NCBI GenBank assembly: GCA_036850595.1
Contig: CM072165.1
Span: forward strand, 11,976,109 to 12,040,108
Source of the DNA: Rhyacichthys aspro
Taxonomy: Eukaryota > Chordata > Actinopteri > Gobiiformes > Rhyacichthyidae
DNA length: 64,000 bases
Direction of reading: 5' to 3'
Shown here: positions 52,701-64,000 of the stretch, piece by piece
Position numbering within the stretch: the stretch's first letter is position 1
Layout: each line of letters opens with the position of its first letter
Position numbers and translations under genes: made by a program
The notes under the pieces: generated by a model
What the model saw: the letters and a program-made list of their open reading frames with translations, nothing else
Databases searched by the model: none
What the model was told of the DNA's origin: nothing

Positions 52701-53205
52701 AGAACAAACTGGAAACAGAATTGATTAAATTACCTACATTGATTGGTTAGCTATCCAAATTACAAGAAACGTCTCATTTGTCAGACGTGGTTTATAGCCT
52801 ATGTGTTATGTTACTGAGTTCAATAAAGTTTTAGCCTTCTTTTTAATTGTTTCCGTTTTTGTGTGTTCTTGAAAATAACTGAACTGGTGTTTTTCCAGTA
52901 TCATCCACTTTGTAATGTAAGCAAACTGCAGCCATCTAGGACTACAAATGAATTTACCTGTTAATTGTTGTTTCCCCTCAAGAGTTGAGGGTCACTGGGC
53001 TGAATGAGAGGGCGTTGGGACCTAGCGGGATGAATCAACCCGAGCAGTCCAGTAACAGGAAGCACTGACGACGACGTGCTAACAGTTAGCCGGATAGCTA
53101 TTGCTATCTGGCGTTTGCGGCGGAGGGGGCTTATATTGAATATAGAATAATAGTCCAGATACATTTTCAGTTTTATTTTAATTTTGTAACGCAGGTAATT
53201 TAATT
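52700..53205. promoter_or_regulatory. Divergent promoter region between c11orf68 and drap1
   Basis: Short (~0.5 kb) spacer between the 5' ends of two divergent genes. A CpG-bearing stretch (gacgacgacgtgc, gcgtttgcggcgg) lies at 53060-53125. Shared promoter function is inferred from layout. Confidence 0.5.
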
Positions 53206-55720
53206 ATGCCCAGCAAAAAGAAGAAATACAACGCCAGGTTTCCACCGGTAAGTCAGTCGAGCCGGTGTTAAAACTAGCTAATGCTAAGCACTGTGTGACT
53301 GAAAGCTAACTTCTTCAGCTTGCATGGGATTCGGTCTGATTAGTTTTCCAAGACACCAAAAGCAGATGCAGATTATTAATGAAAATGATGATTAAATTCA
53401 CAAGTGAAATGAGTGGTTTGTACTGTCCACCTGGCAGACTGGGGTTTGTTCCAGTGCTTGTGGAGCCGTGCAGGCCATTGTTAAACGTTGTTTTTAGCAA
53501 CTTATGCTAACTAAAATTGAAAAATTATAGTAGTTCCAAATGGCTACAAATAGAGCTTATGTTATAACTAGAATAACTTCCCTTATCAAAATATTTGAAC
53601 ATGTTGATATATCTTATTTTTAAAGAAGTGCTTGGCTAATTAGGGCTTGACTTCACATTAAATCGTAGTTGTTAAACATTTCGCACATGGACCTTTGACA
53701 CTTAGACTTTGATTTTCTTGTTACAGGCGAGAATTAAGAAGATTATGCAGACGGATGAAGAAATAGGCAAAGTGGCTGCCGCAGTACCAGTTATTATTTG
53801 TATCCTTACATCCTGAATTCTCACAATAAAAAGGTTTTGACATGACTGTCTCTTAAAAAGAGTACACTGTTAATAGTGGAGTATTGCTGCGTTTTTAGTA
53901 TTTGTAGATAAAGTCACTGAATTGAGTCTGTTTGAATGAAATAAGATCATTTTCTCCTTAACCAACAAATCAGCGAGAGCTTTGGAGCTTTTCTTGGAGT
54001 CACTGCTCACCAAAGCCTGTCATGTCACCCAGTCTAGGAACGCAAAGACAATGACGACATCACACCTGTAAGTGTATTCTGTTGTGCACTCTGCCCCTTT
54101 GCCATTATCATTGTTCTATATATACCCTTCACATTAAGTATTGCATGCTTATCTTTTAAATGTAATTAGAGCTATAAATATTATACAGTGTAAAATAACC
54201 TGTTGTGATTGAACCATGTTTGCAGGAAGCAGTGTATTGAGCTGGAACAGCAGTTTGATTTCCTCAAAGATCTGGTGGCGACTGTGCCAGACATGCAGGG
54301 TGAAGGCGAGGAGAACCACACAGAGGGAGGTGCAGACAAAGTCCCACGAAGGTACTGCTACCTCAAAAACTACATCTGACCAACTGCAGAAGTTATTGAG
54401 TAAACAGCCACCAAAATGCAACACAGAATTCATCAATGTGTCACTCTGGGTTTAAGGAAGTGCAAAGAATACTTTTTCACTGAGTTATTTTAAGAGGATC
54501 AGGATATCGTTTATTTCTTTGTATATGCTAGATGAAAATTACCCAGCTTTAATTTACAGTACAAATCTTGCCAGTGAACTGTGAAGGCAGAAACAAAACA
54601 AATACAATTAAGGTAAGATGTAAATGACTTAAAAAAAAAAAAAAAAAGACTTTTATTTTCATTGCTTTTGTTGTTTTGTGATTGCGTTGAACTAAGAAGA
54701 AAGGAAAAAAACAAAACAAGATTTATTTTTTATCCATATCACCTAGCCCTTCAGAAAACAGTGTATTAGGCAAGCATGCAGCAGTGTATCACCACATACT
54801 TTGTTTTGTCTATTTTTATGTACAATATTTTTAATTTGGATTTTCGAGCTTTTTCCCAGTTTATTACTTTGCCCTGTTGTGTTAAAAGTTTGGACGCATC
54901 ATGACAGTGGCTTTGCTGTGTCACTGTAGCATGAACAAGGCACAAGGCTGTTAGGAAAGCGCTATTGGTGAGAGAAATGCTTTCCAGTATGATGATAGAG
55001 AACATTTTAGGCATTTTATTTCAGGGGTTAAAATCATTTGTTTATTGGGTTACTTGGATGCTCCAGATATGACTTTTAATCTGAACGTCTTTTAACTGTT
55101 TTTTGAGATAACACCCAAAACAGTCTTCACATAAATTTGTTTTCCATTGATTGCTTTGTTGGCAGGGGCCGAAAGCCAGGCACTGGCCGCAAGAACGGAG
55201 GAGCCGGAACGAAAGGCAAAGACAAGAAGTTATCTGGCACCGAGTCAGAACAAGAGGTGGGGTTACATTTGAGCTCTGATGCTCCTACATGAGTTTATGT
55301 GTGAGTTTGCCATAGCTCTTCTGTTTTATTCCAATCCAGGATGACTCTGAGGACAGCGAGACAGACGGGGAAGAGGACGACGGCTCTCAGTCGAGCACGA
55401 ACCTGCAGGCTGCATCCAGGTTTCAGAGGTAACATGCACAGTACATTAACATGAGGGCTTAAAATCGGTGCCATATATATAAATATATAATTTAACCCAC
55501 TAAACTCTTGTGTGCCCCCCGCAGCTCCAACGCTCCCCCCCCGTACATGCACATGGGCAACATGATGTCAGTGGGCAGCGTGGCCCCGGGACATCCCCAG
55601 GGCTCCGCGGTGCCCTTCGCCCCGCACCCCTCCATGATGGGCGTGGCCCCACCTCCTCCCCCGGCCCCCGCGCCGCAACACAACGACGACGACGATGACG
55701 ACGAGGACTACGACTCTTAG
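53206..55720 (+). CDS. drap1: DR1-associated corepressor 1 (NC2-alpha), 7 coding exons
   Basis: Histone-fold subunit that pairs with DR1 (NC2-beta), binds TBP-DNA and blocks TFIIA/TFIIB recruitment in the nucleus. Exons: 53206-53247, 53727-53799, 53974-54067, 54226-54351, 55166-55256, 55340-55428, 55525-55720; in frame to 236 aa (human 205). [31 protein letters not shown] and [12 protein letters not shown] form the H2A-like histone fold (residues ~8-90). A basic [10 protein letters not shown] stretch and an acidic Ser/Glu/Asp segment follow. A Pro/Met-rich linker ([13 protein letters not shown]..., PPPPPAPAP) precedes the acidic end [11 protein letters not shown]; the EDYDS end is shared with human. 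The linker accounts for the extra length. Confidence 0.95.
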
Positions 55721-56745
55721 CTCCGTCTCCCTCCTCGCACACATTTAAACAAACACACTCATCAGTTTTTTCGAATTTAGATTTCATTTGTTAAGGCGGA
55801 CAATTAGAGTAGAGGAGGGAAAGACTCTACCAGCTGACTTTTTAGTCCAAAACGCCGCCGCACAAGTCACCCCAAACAGGTTGTATATTCTGTGTTTTAA
55901 TTTCCCTTTTTAAAAACGCTTTTATTTTATTGTAGAGGAAGAATCCAACCAGGATGTTTTTTAGCAAGTCAGTGCTTCTATTTTGACAAACAAAAAAAAA
56001 CCTGTCAGTCGTCACTGTTTTTGGCCCGCAGACAGGATAGGTGTGGTTTGTGTTTGCCATGTAGCTTCTCCTTTTTTCATTCGGGCACTTTTTCTTTTAG
56101 TCCTTTTGAAACTCTGCAGTTGACATCAGAAGTGAATATATCTGCTGTTATTGCTCACGGGCTTCGGAAAAGATTTTTACAGCCTGTGGTCCTCATAGGA
56201 ACCCTTCATTCAAATATTAGTATCAGCACTTGTCCAGTCATAGGGTGTTAAGCGTTACCAATTGGCTTTCATAAATACTGCTGTTTAATCGATGCGAGTT
56301 CGACTTTCTGACTTTGTCTCAACTTTAACATAAACAAGGAAGCAGGTGCATTTTTTACTATCGAACCATGATTATTTGTTTCTATTTTAATTCCCGTTTT
56401 TATCAACTGTAACCAACCACAGCCACGATTATCATTTGCTGCTTGATTCTGTTTCATATCAGATCAAAACCCCCCTGTTATAAAGGGACCTCGTTTTTGT
56501 TTTTAAAGACCCTATCCCTGGTCCAATCTAATTTCCATTTTCTTTGTTTTTTTACCCCTTCAACATAATTTCGACCCTCTTTTTAGATTGTTTTAAAATG
56601 CATAGGGGCTCCCATTCTCATGTCAGTCGGTATGAAATGTTTGGGAAACAGAACAGTTAAAGTTGACACTGTTATTGTAAAACTTTTAACATTCTTTTTA
56701 TTTTGTATGGGTGAAATAAAGTTCATATTTCAAATAAAATAATCG
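55721..56745 (+). other. drap1: 3' untranslated region of drap1
   Basis: Non-coding sequence ending in two AATAAA hexamers at 56715-56720 and 56733-56738. AT-rich with several T runs. Confidence 0.6.
56715..56738 (+). terminator. drap1: Poly(A) signals of drap1
   Basis: Two AATAAA copies 18 bp apart at the end of the drap1 3' UTR. Confidence 0.6.
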
Positions 56746-58982
56746 GGTGGGTATTTTTATTAGTAATATGAACTGCTGTAACTGACTGGAAAAAGAATAG
56801 GTTATTATATTCATTATTTTGCAATCTAATCTCCCACAGAAAGCTTTCGTAACTCATGCGACCAGTGAGATGAGAGCATTGTAGTCGGTGTGATCAGATA
56901 AGTACAAGACAGTACAAGTCAGGGGAAAGGTGTTCACAGTGGGCCAATTGTTACTGCCTTGCTCTCTGGCGACCCTGAGAGTACATCCAACCCACTTTCC
57001 GCTTCCTCTTTTTCAAAACGCTCCATTCTGTTGGCCCTCCTCTTCTTCTCTCAACCTCTGAACCAGAGCAAGCACAAAAACAACAACTACATCCTTCCTG
57101 CACAAGCGTTGACTCAGCGGACTCCGCGAGCAGGGTGGGGCGGTTGACTTTAGGACGTCGGTGTCCAAACAAAACGTGGGGGCAGAGAAGGAGGGAGGGG
57201 GGGAAAGAGGAGCCCATCAAACAGGGCCCAGAGCAAAAAAGGAAGCGCACTGTTTCCACACAGCAGCCACCAGGGCCAAAGGTGAGCGGCAGATTCCCAT
57301 CCACTCCCTTCCAGAAAAGAAATGGGCCAGCACTTTAGGTAGGATGGGAAAATGTGGCCGTGAGGAATTCCCTGACCTTTTTGGAGAATAAAAGCCCTTT
57401 ATGAGATTTTTATGTGAAAGGGATGTGTCTGAAATGCATCTTTGGGCTAGTTCACCAGGCACATCCCGTTAAGGTTCACTTGGAAGGTGTACTGAGGTTT
57501 TTCAGATCAAAGTGGAAGTTTTGTTTTTAAAGCTGAATTAAAGGTGCAGTGTCTGAAATCTTGGAGTGTATGGTTGAACAAAATGGAACAAAGTTCACCT
57601 TATAAAATGTGTTAGGCCAGTGTGTCATAATAGTACAGAGTTAAACGATTTCTTTTCAGCAATTTAGTACCACTATTTTTTTCCTTAACTATTTAAGGCA
57701 TAACGTCAAATTGCGTCCTGAGGGTAAGTACTGGCTCTGTATTTGTTGTACTATTTTACAATCAAGACATGGGATGGTGTTTTGTTTTTTAAAAGATAAG
57801 TCAGTGTACCCTGGCCAGCCATCTTAATTTCTTTTCTATGCTACACAAAATTTGTCTAGTCTTAGTGGATTTGAGCTGTATATCCAAAGGGCATTACCAA
57901 CAGACACAGAATAAAGTGCTTTTGAATGCATTTAGTTGACCAATCAGAAAAGTATTGCTGAAGACCTTGCTTGATTTTGGATGACCAGCCACTATTGGTT
58001 CAAGGGGATTTCTACGTACCGCAATGAAACACTAATAGGTCAGGAATGTTATACTTAATCTGAAATGTTATAAATAATAACCATGTTTTTTTTTCTGTCA
58101 GAACAGGCACAGAATGAAAAGTCACAGATATTCCAGTAGAGAGCAGTCAGTGGCAGCGGAGAGAAGAGAATCCACCTTTACCTTACTTTGTGATGGACTC
58201 AATGCAGTTAAATAACCAAAGACGCATTCTCCTTGGAGTAAAACTTTTCAGTGAGCCACTTTATGTAAAGGACTACATATACAGCCAGTATCTCTACTTC
58301 TCCTTCCATCTCATCTCGCTAAATGGGACCTCAAACTGCACACCGAACATTAAACCAGCTGTGAGCTAAAGGCTTTTTAAACGTGCTGCTTCAAGAGTTG
58401 ACTCAAACTCTCTTTCTGGGTTCAAAGAAACAGAAAAGTAAACTTTGAACAGCATTATCCTCTTTGTGGGCCTTTTTAAATTATGTTTGCCCTTGCGTGT
58501 TTAGACTATGTCACCAATGTGTAATATTTCCACTATTACTGACAAAGCTTTACGGGATAATGGTATATGTTCTATACACTACTTTGGTGGAATGTTGCAC
58601 ACTGTATACTTCATTGTGGTTGTCACACAATGTATTTTTTAAACCATTTTTAAACCCCATGTGATCTCACCTCCCTTTTGGACGGAGATCTGAAGGCATG
58701 TTGGTCAGTTTTACCCATCTTCCTAAATGTATTTGAGAAAAAAGACGGAGACAGAGCGTATTAATTGATTGTCAACTGTCTTGCCAACATGTTTTTGTGA
58801 ACTTGATTTATGTGGTGTTTTACAAACGGAAGGTAGCATGTTAACCGATACAAGACCCAGCTGTTGTTTTCATCATAAACTGTTAAATGTTGTCTAAAAG
58901 TTATGGAAATAGATGAGCAATATGTCTAGATAGGGAATTCTTATATAATGTTGGTGAGTAACTGTGAACTGAGTCAAGACTG

Positions 58983-59730
58983 TGGCTTATATTGACTAAG
59001 TGTATGTTAAAGCTGCAAATGGATCTAAATCATAGATAGTAAATATTAGTGTGCCATAGCCACCTTAAAGGCTTGGCACCTGGTTTCAAACTCAAAAACT
59101 TTCAGGAAATAATAAGATATTACTCATAAGCAGATGATGACACCACATTGCTTTCTGGAACGTACAGTCCTGTTCATACTGTCGTGTCCTTGGGCAAGAC
59201 ACTTCACCCACCTTGCCTCCAGTGTCTGTGGCACTGGTGGATGAATGAGTGAGTATGTGTGGTGGTGGTGGTCAGAGAGGCGTAGCAGAATGGCTGCCAC
59301 GTCTCTGTCCGTCTGCCCCAGGGCAACTGTGGCTACAGAGGACGTTTACCGCCACAGTGTGTGACTGTGACGTGAATGAATAATGGACTCAATTGTAAAG
59401 CGCTTTGAATGACTTGACAAAAATCGAATCCATTATTATGTGTCTATTATACAGTATAACTAAAGTATTCCAAGTATTTCTTGCCGGTATTATGCGCCTG
59501 TCATGTTTTGTGTTCCCTAAACCCTGACCAGATTTGGTACCATTTGACTTTATAGTAACAAAAATAAACAGATGAGCTTTTAACATGTGACCCCCCAGCA
59601 TTAATATTTTTCAGAGGTCAAGTCTTAGCCTAAAGCAAGGTGAGATAAGACAAAGCCAATAGGTAGACCAGGAAACAGTAGTTGTTGCACCTGCTTGTTT
59701 GTAAAATAGAATGGAAGGTTTTTGAAAAGA
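58983..59730 (+). repeat. Left copy of a repeated segment flanking map3k11 exon 1
   Basis: Colinear with 62391-63021: ggcttatattgact, ctcataagcagatgatgaca, accatttgactttatagtaa, and gaccaggaaacag blocks occur in the same order and orientation. The left copy carries an unrelated ~260-bp block (59168-59430) absent from the right copy. Confidence 0.8.
59168..59430 (+). repeat. Separate dispersed element within the left repeat copy
   Basis: Starts near tgtcgtgtccttgggcaaga and ends near taaagcgctttgaatgactt, a sequence pattern often scattered through fish genomes. It interrupts the left copy of the flanking repeat. The family is not assigned. Confidence 0.5.
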
Positions 59731-60196
59731 TAAAAAAATATCAGAAATATCAGTAACAATATCATTATGTGTAATATTATGCCATTGTCTTTACCTATTT
59801 ACTTTATCAGGGAATTTAAAATATTAACGCACTCTATTTTACCTGCATTGTGATTGCTGTTTTCTCTGCTCCCTAAACTTGCTTAGAACTTTCTGTTCTA
59901 ATAGTGTGAAGTTAGCAAGAACTTGGAGGAAGCAGGAGCATGCACATTCAAAGTAAAGGTCAGTCCTTGTTCCTTATTATTATAAATGCAAAAAAAGCAG
60001 TAAAATAACTGTCGCTAGAAACCTCTCTTCTGCCCAGTATAAATCATGAAAATAATGTTAGCTTGTTTTGCAAACTTCATTACTATTTACTATTATTGCT
60101 ACAGATGGAGTCTGTAAAGGCGTTATAGAAATCTGTGAGTCAGTGCAGTGCCTTTAATATTATACACTAGATACTATTACATGCAACTGAATATTT

Positions 60197-60230
60197 GTAT
60201 ATCACTGTATGTTGTATATCACTGTATGTT
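60197..60230. repeat. 17-bp perfect tandem duplication
   Basis: gtatatcactgtatgtt occurs twice head to tail. Simple local duplication. Confidence 0.9.
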
Positions 60231-60429
60231 GTGAGGTGTTTCATTCAAGTGAATAGACATTTGGGCATTATTTTTGCATCGCTCCTCGGGAATTAGGTAC
60301 AAGGTATGTAAATAAATTGCAGCATATTGTTTATATACATTGTCACGTTATGCATCTATTTAGTAAAAATATTTCTTTCTTTTTACGGGTAGTTTCGGAA
60401 GGGACAAATGTTTAATCGAAACAATGTTG

Positions 60430-60860
60430 GTTTTATTTTGAAAGTGATCCCCGGAAACGGAATGAAGTGCGTCGAGCATGACCGTGGCCTGTCATCTGAC
60501 TCTTTTCCTGTTGGGAGACGAGAAAAAAAGTTTTGAAACCCCACCCTCCGCGCCTCCCTGTGCGCACAGACGTAGAAGTGGTTCGAGGTCCAGACGAGTG
60601 AACGCTGACCGAGGAAGAGGAATATCGACTCGAGTTGTGATGGAGTTCCTGCGCTCTTTGGACTACTTTACGCGTAGAAACAAGCAGCGCCGGACCAGGA
60701 GGTGAACAAACTCCACAGGAAGTGTTTGAACTCCGCGTTTCTCCTGGGAAAGTAATCTCACACAGGTTTGGATCGCTCTTCCTGTTGCCCAGTCCGCTGT
60801 TCCTTAACTTTTTGTGATAAAGCCCGGCTCTGTGCGTGCTTGATGTGAGTATGGACACCT
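60430..60860 (+). promoter_or_regulatory. map3k11: Probable promoter / 5' UTR region of map3k11
   Basis: CpG-rich against an AT-rich background (gcgtcgagc, ctccgcgcctccctgtgcgc, acgcgtag, gcgccggacc), ~0.8-1.2 kb before the start codon. It could contain a non-coding first exon, but no donor is certain. The 141-aa minus-strand ORF here resembles nothing known. Confidence 0.45.
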
Positions 60861-61610
60861 TGTGGTCTAAGAGATGCGGGATTTACAACTGGAGCGCCGC
60901 AGATTTGCACAGAGACGCACAATGTAAAAATGCGGGCTCAAGTGGTCAGCTCTGAAAGTCGTCGTAAAACACTGGTTGGCTGGACTGAATGCTCCTTTCC
61001 TGCCATTCTTCTCTGCTTCTCTGCGCTTCCTGCTTGTGATGGCCACTGCACTTAACGGCTAAAAATACACGAAAAAAAACTCTAAATGGACAGCTACGTG
61101 TAGTGGGAGCCTTCACTCAGAGCTTTTAAAAACAGATTTGGAGTCAGTGATAAATCTGTATAATCAGCACTCAGCAGGTGGCGTTTGAACTAGGGATGAG
61201 AGGAGCTAATTTATCCAAAATGAGGTGATCCAGGAGAATCTTAAATACAGGCTGGGGAGTGATTTTTGTGGATAAATCATGTGTTGGGAAACCACACACC
61301 ACATCACTTGAGAAGACACAAATTCATCAGAGACACATCTTCTCTGAGCTCTAAAGCACTCAGTGATAGATTGGCGTTTTCCAGAGTTTATGTGAAGATG
61401 AATGAAAGCCACTTGCTGCTCAGTTATCTCTGAATCCTCCCTAGTAGCCCACTTGTTGGTCCGGCTTTTGAACACATTTCACTGGTCCCTGATGAACCAA
61501 CAAGAAAGACAGGAAAGGGAGCGAGGCGCAATAAAGTACTCCTTTGTACTTTATTTTCAAACCCTTGGGGTGCAAAAGTGTATCCAGTCAAAACATCTGC
61601 TTGAGGCTCC

Positions 61611-62364
61611 ATGGAGCCGCTGAAAAACATATTCAGTCGTGGCCCGCTGTCAAATTGGAAAAACTTGGAACAATCACAAAAAGGGAACTTTACCAACCCG
61701 GTGTGGACGGCTTTGTTTGACTATGAAGCCTCGTGTAAGGATGAGCTCACGCTGCGTAAAGGAGACCTGGTGGAAGTCCTGTCCCTGGACTCTGAGATCT
61801 CAGGGGACGAGGGCTGGTGGGCCGGGAAGGTCAACAACAAGGTGGGCATCTTTCCATCCAACTACGGCTCCTTTAAACCCAGCGGATATGGGAAACTTCC
61901 TGGCAGTAGTGTGGTTGGGGAGCTGGGGTCAGCAGTGGGTGAGTTCGAACCGTTGGTGGTGGATTTTAGGGAACTGAGCCTGGAGGAGGTGATTGGGGTT
62001 GGAGGCTTTGGGAAGGTGTATCGTGGTACATGGAGAGGGGGGCTGGTGGCAGTGAAGGCTGCACGGCAGGACCCAGATGAGGACATCAGTGTGACAGCAC
62101 AGAACGTCCGACAGGAGGCGCGGCTTTTTGCCATGCTCACGCACCCCAACATTATCGCCCTGAAGGGTGTCTGTCTGCAAGAGCCCAACCTGTGTCTCAT
62201 CATGGAGTACGCTTCAGGAGGAGCCCTCAGCCGGGCGCTGGCCGGCCGTCGTATCCCACCACACGTCCTGGTCAACTGGGCCGTGCAGATCGCCAGAGGG
62301 ATGCTGTACCTACACAGTGAGGCCATTGTCCCGGTCATCCATCGAGATCTCAAGTCCAACAACA
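61611..62364 (+). CDS. map3k11: Mixed-lineage kinase 3 (MAP3K11), first coding exon, partial
   Basis: MAP kinase kinase kinase that activates MKK4/7-JNK and other MAPK arms in the cytoplasm. The exon encodes residues 1-251 and ends at donor A|gtaagt within the catalytic loop; the remaining exons lie outside the window. MEPLKNIF matches the mammalian N terminus. The SH3 domain is at ~31-87 (ALFDYEASCKDELTLRKGD, GWWAGKV, GIFPSNY). The kinase domain starts near 123 with the glycine loop GVGGFGKV (129-136), VAVK lysine 149 and HRDLKSNN (244-251, catalytic Asp246). The long glycine-rich stretch before the mammalian SH3 domain is absent. The leucine zipper, CRIB and Pro-rich tail would be on later exons. 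Confidence 0.95.
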
Positions 62365-62390
62365 GTAAGTGTCGTTGTCAAAACAGACCA

Positions 62391-63021
62391 TGGCTTATAT
62401 TGACTTCTATGTTCAACGAAATTGCAAAATGGTCTAAACCATTGATCGTAAATATTAATGTGCCATAGCTTCCTTGAAAGCTTGGCACTTGGTTTCAAAC
62501 TCAAAAACCTTCAAGAAATAATAAAATATTACTCATAAGCAGATTATGACACTGCATTGCTTACTGGAATGTACATGGACGTCACAGTCATGTGCATGTG
62601 TCAACAGATTCAACACACTGTACATACATACGTTTATAATAGAAATGTATAAGTAAATGAAATATATCCAAAGAGTTGCACAGTGTGTTCTATTCTAGCA
62701 AGTGATGCTTTGTCAACATATGTGTCTATTATATAACTAAAGTATTCCTAGTAGTTCTAGCTAGCATCTGGAGTATTCACCTGTCATGTTTTGTGTTTCC
62801 AAAACCTTGACCATTTGGTACCATTTGACTTTATAGTAACAAAAATAAACAGCTGAGATTTCAGCGTGTGACCTCCGGCATTTTTCAAGCCTTAGACTGA
62901 GGCAAGGTGAGATGAGACAAAGCCTAGTCATTCCTAAATAGGCAGACCAGGAAACAGTTCTTGTTGCTCCTTTTTGTCTGCAAAATGGAATGGAAGGTTT
63001 AGTGAATAGAAACAAAATTAA
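62391..63021 (+). repeat. Right copy of the repeated segment, in map3k11 intron 1
   Basis: Starts ~27 bp after the splice donor at 62365 and is colinear with 58983-59730 in direct orientation. Its centre (~62580-62715) differs from that of the left copy. Confidence 0.8.
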
Positions 63022-64000
63022 TGAATTTTCTTTCCAGTTACTGTAATAGCCCCTGTTTTTTGACCAGTGTTATTATAATCTCTAAATCTAAAGTCTAATG
63101 TCCAAGCTTGAGAAAAGACCAGGTTAAAATATATTTGATTCTGTGACATACTTCTACAAGTTGTGTGAATACAAAAACACTGCAACACATTCATCAGTCC
63201 GGTCCGTCCGCACTCTGTCAGGGCTAAACAGATGAAGGCCAGTGTCAGACATATTTACTCAAGGTTTTTTTTTTTTGCCCCATGGTGGTCTTGGAACATG
63301 GCGTAGCCCATATACTGCCTGTGCTCAACAATCCTCTTTGTTTGCAGGCCTAAATCTACGACAAAGGCTGTCACTTGAAAAGTTTCATCACAAAGAAAGG
63401 CCTAAAGAAATATTAACCCAGTCAACTTATTAGTCAGGGAAATGTATTATCTTAGTGAAATTATACATAAAGAGTACACTTGTTAATTAGATGTAAAGGA
63501 AAAGAAATAGTCTTTTGCAAGTGATGTCATTAAAAAGATACGTATCTAACATATGTGCCTAAACTGCCTGGAAAAAGCATACCCAAATTAAAATGAAGGC
63601 TGTTCTTGAACCCTTTGGAGTACATATAAAATTCTGGACTCTTTGTAAAGGTCAAATTTATTGCATGTATAACGGGTAAACACTTAAACACTTTGGAACA
63701 GACAGAAATAACTTTTTTTTTCCCCCTTGTTTGGATTTCTGTATGTAAATGGAAGGCTGCACAGAGCTTCATTTGAGACCGATGTTTTCTGTTTATTTAT
63801 ATAAGCATGCAAGATGGTGACAGTTACATTATGTTATGACGCAAATTAAGGCCTAATAAGCTACTAATTATTAGTAAGAGGAAGGGTTTTTGGAATTCGA
63901 CATTGTTCTACCTGACAGCAGACGCTTAGTCGGTAGCCATTTTCCAAAATCATTTCCCGTTCACAGTTTCTGGTAGTTACTGTTGTTCGCTCCTTTTAAA
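63022..64000 (+). other. map3k11: Continuation of map3k11 intron 1
   Basis: AT-rich sequence without ORFs resembling the next MLK3 exon (which should continue ILL...). The intron therefore extends beyond the right edge. Confidence 0.6.

Larger units (their letters stand above)
56746..60420. other. Intergenic region between drap1 and map3k11
   Basis: No recognisable gene. A GC-richer patch at ~57090-57320 (cactttaggacgtcgg..., ggagggaggggggaaag) might be regulatory. A repeat opening aaaggtgcagtgtctgaaat is at 57540, and a dispersed-repeat composite fills 58983-59730. Confidence 0.5.

Noticed and set aside
60433..60858. 141-aa minus-strand ORF near the map3k11 promoter
   Set aside because: It lies in CpG-rich sequence where long chance ORFs are expected, and has no recognisable domain.
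61862..62362. 166-aa antisense ORF opposite map3k11 exon 1
   Set aside because: It is a shadow of the real coding exon, caused by high GC at third positions.

Overview
The window is vertebrate nuclear DNA, almost certainly from a ray-finned (probably percomorph) fish. It has compact multi-exon genes with GT-AG introns, AT-rich introns, vertebrate-length proteins, and dispersed repeats of the 'gggctgcacaat...' and 'attcaactttatt...' kinds that are common in teleosts. No bacterial, viral or organellar genes were seen. Six protein-coding genes can be read exon by exon; five close in frame from start to stop and the sixth runs off the right edge.

Layout, left to right: (1) slc29a2, equilibrative nucleoside transporter 2, + strand, 12 coding exons, 1766-11929, poly(A) signal near 13650. 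(2) A protein phosphatase 1 catalytic subunit of the beta type (ppp1cb or its fish duplicate), - strand, 8 coding exons, 14891-35141, with a 13.4-kb first intron full of repeats. (3) rela (NF-kappaB p65), + strand, 11 coding exons, 37701-50400. (4) The c11orf68 (UPF0696/BLES03) homologue, - strand, one coding exon 51387-52130 plus a probable non-coding first exon. (5) drap1 (NC2-alpha), + strand, 7 coding exons, 53206-55720. (6) The first coding exon of map3k11 (MLK3), + strand, 61611-62364; the rest lies beyond the window.

The set SLC29A2-RELA-C11orf68-DRAP1-MAP3K11 corresponds to human 11q13, so this is a conserved syntenic block in rearranged order. The PP1 gene is the outlier: its protein is PP1-beta, whose human gene is on chromosome 2, not PP1-alpha, which is on 11q13. 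slc29a2 and ppp1cb are tail-to-tail, as are rela and c11orf68, whose poly(A) signals sit only 27 bp apart. ppp1cb/rela and c11orf68/drap1 are head-to-head. The genes are not an operon. Functionally rela, map3k11 (a MAP3K feeding JNK/NF-kappaB signalling) and PP1 belong to signalling, drap1 is a general transcription repressor, and slc29a2 is a nucleoside carrier.

Non-coding content: at least eight copies of one inverted-terminus MITE-like repeat, a pair of related 0.6-0.75-kb repeats flanking the map3k11 promoter and first exon, a degenerate ~200-bp tandem array interrupted by another repeat in ppp1cb intron 1, a trinucleotide-like (GTA/GCA) array with a 95-bp higher-order period, and a 43-bp minisatellite in a rela intron. 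I found no convincing undescribed system, CRISPR array, tRNA/rRNA gene or intact transposon ORF.
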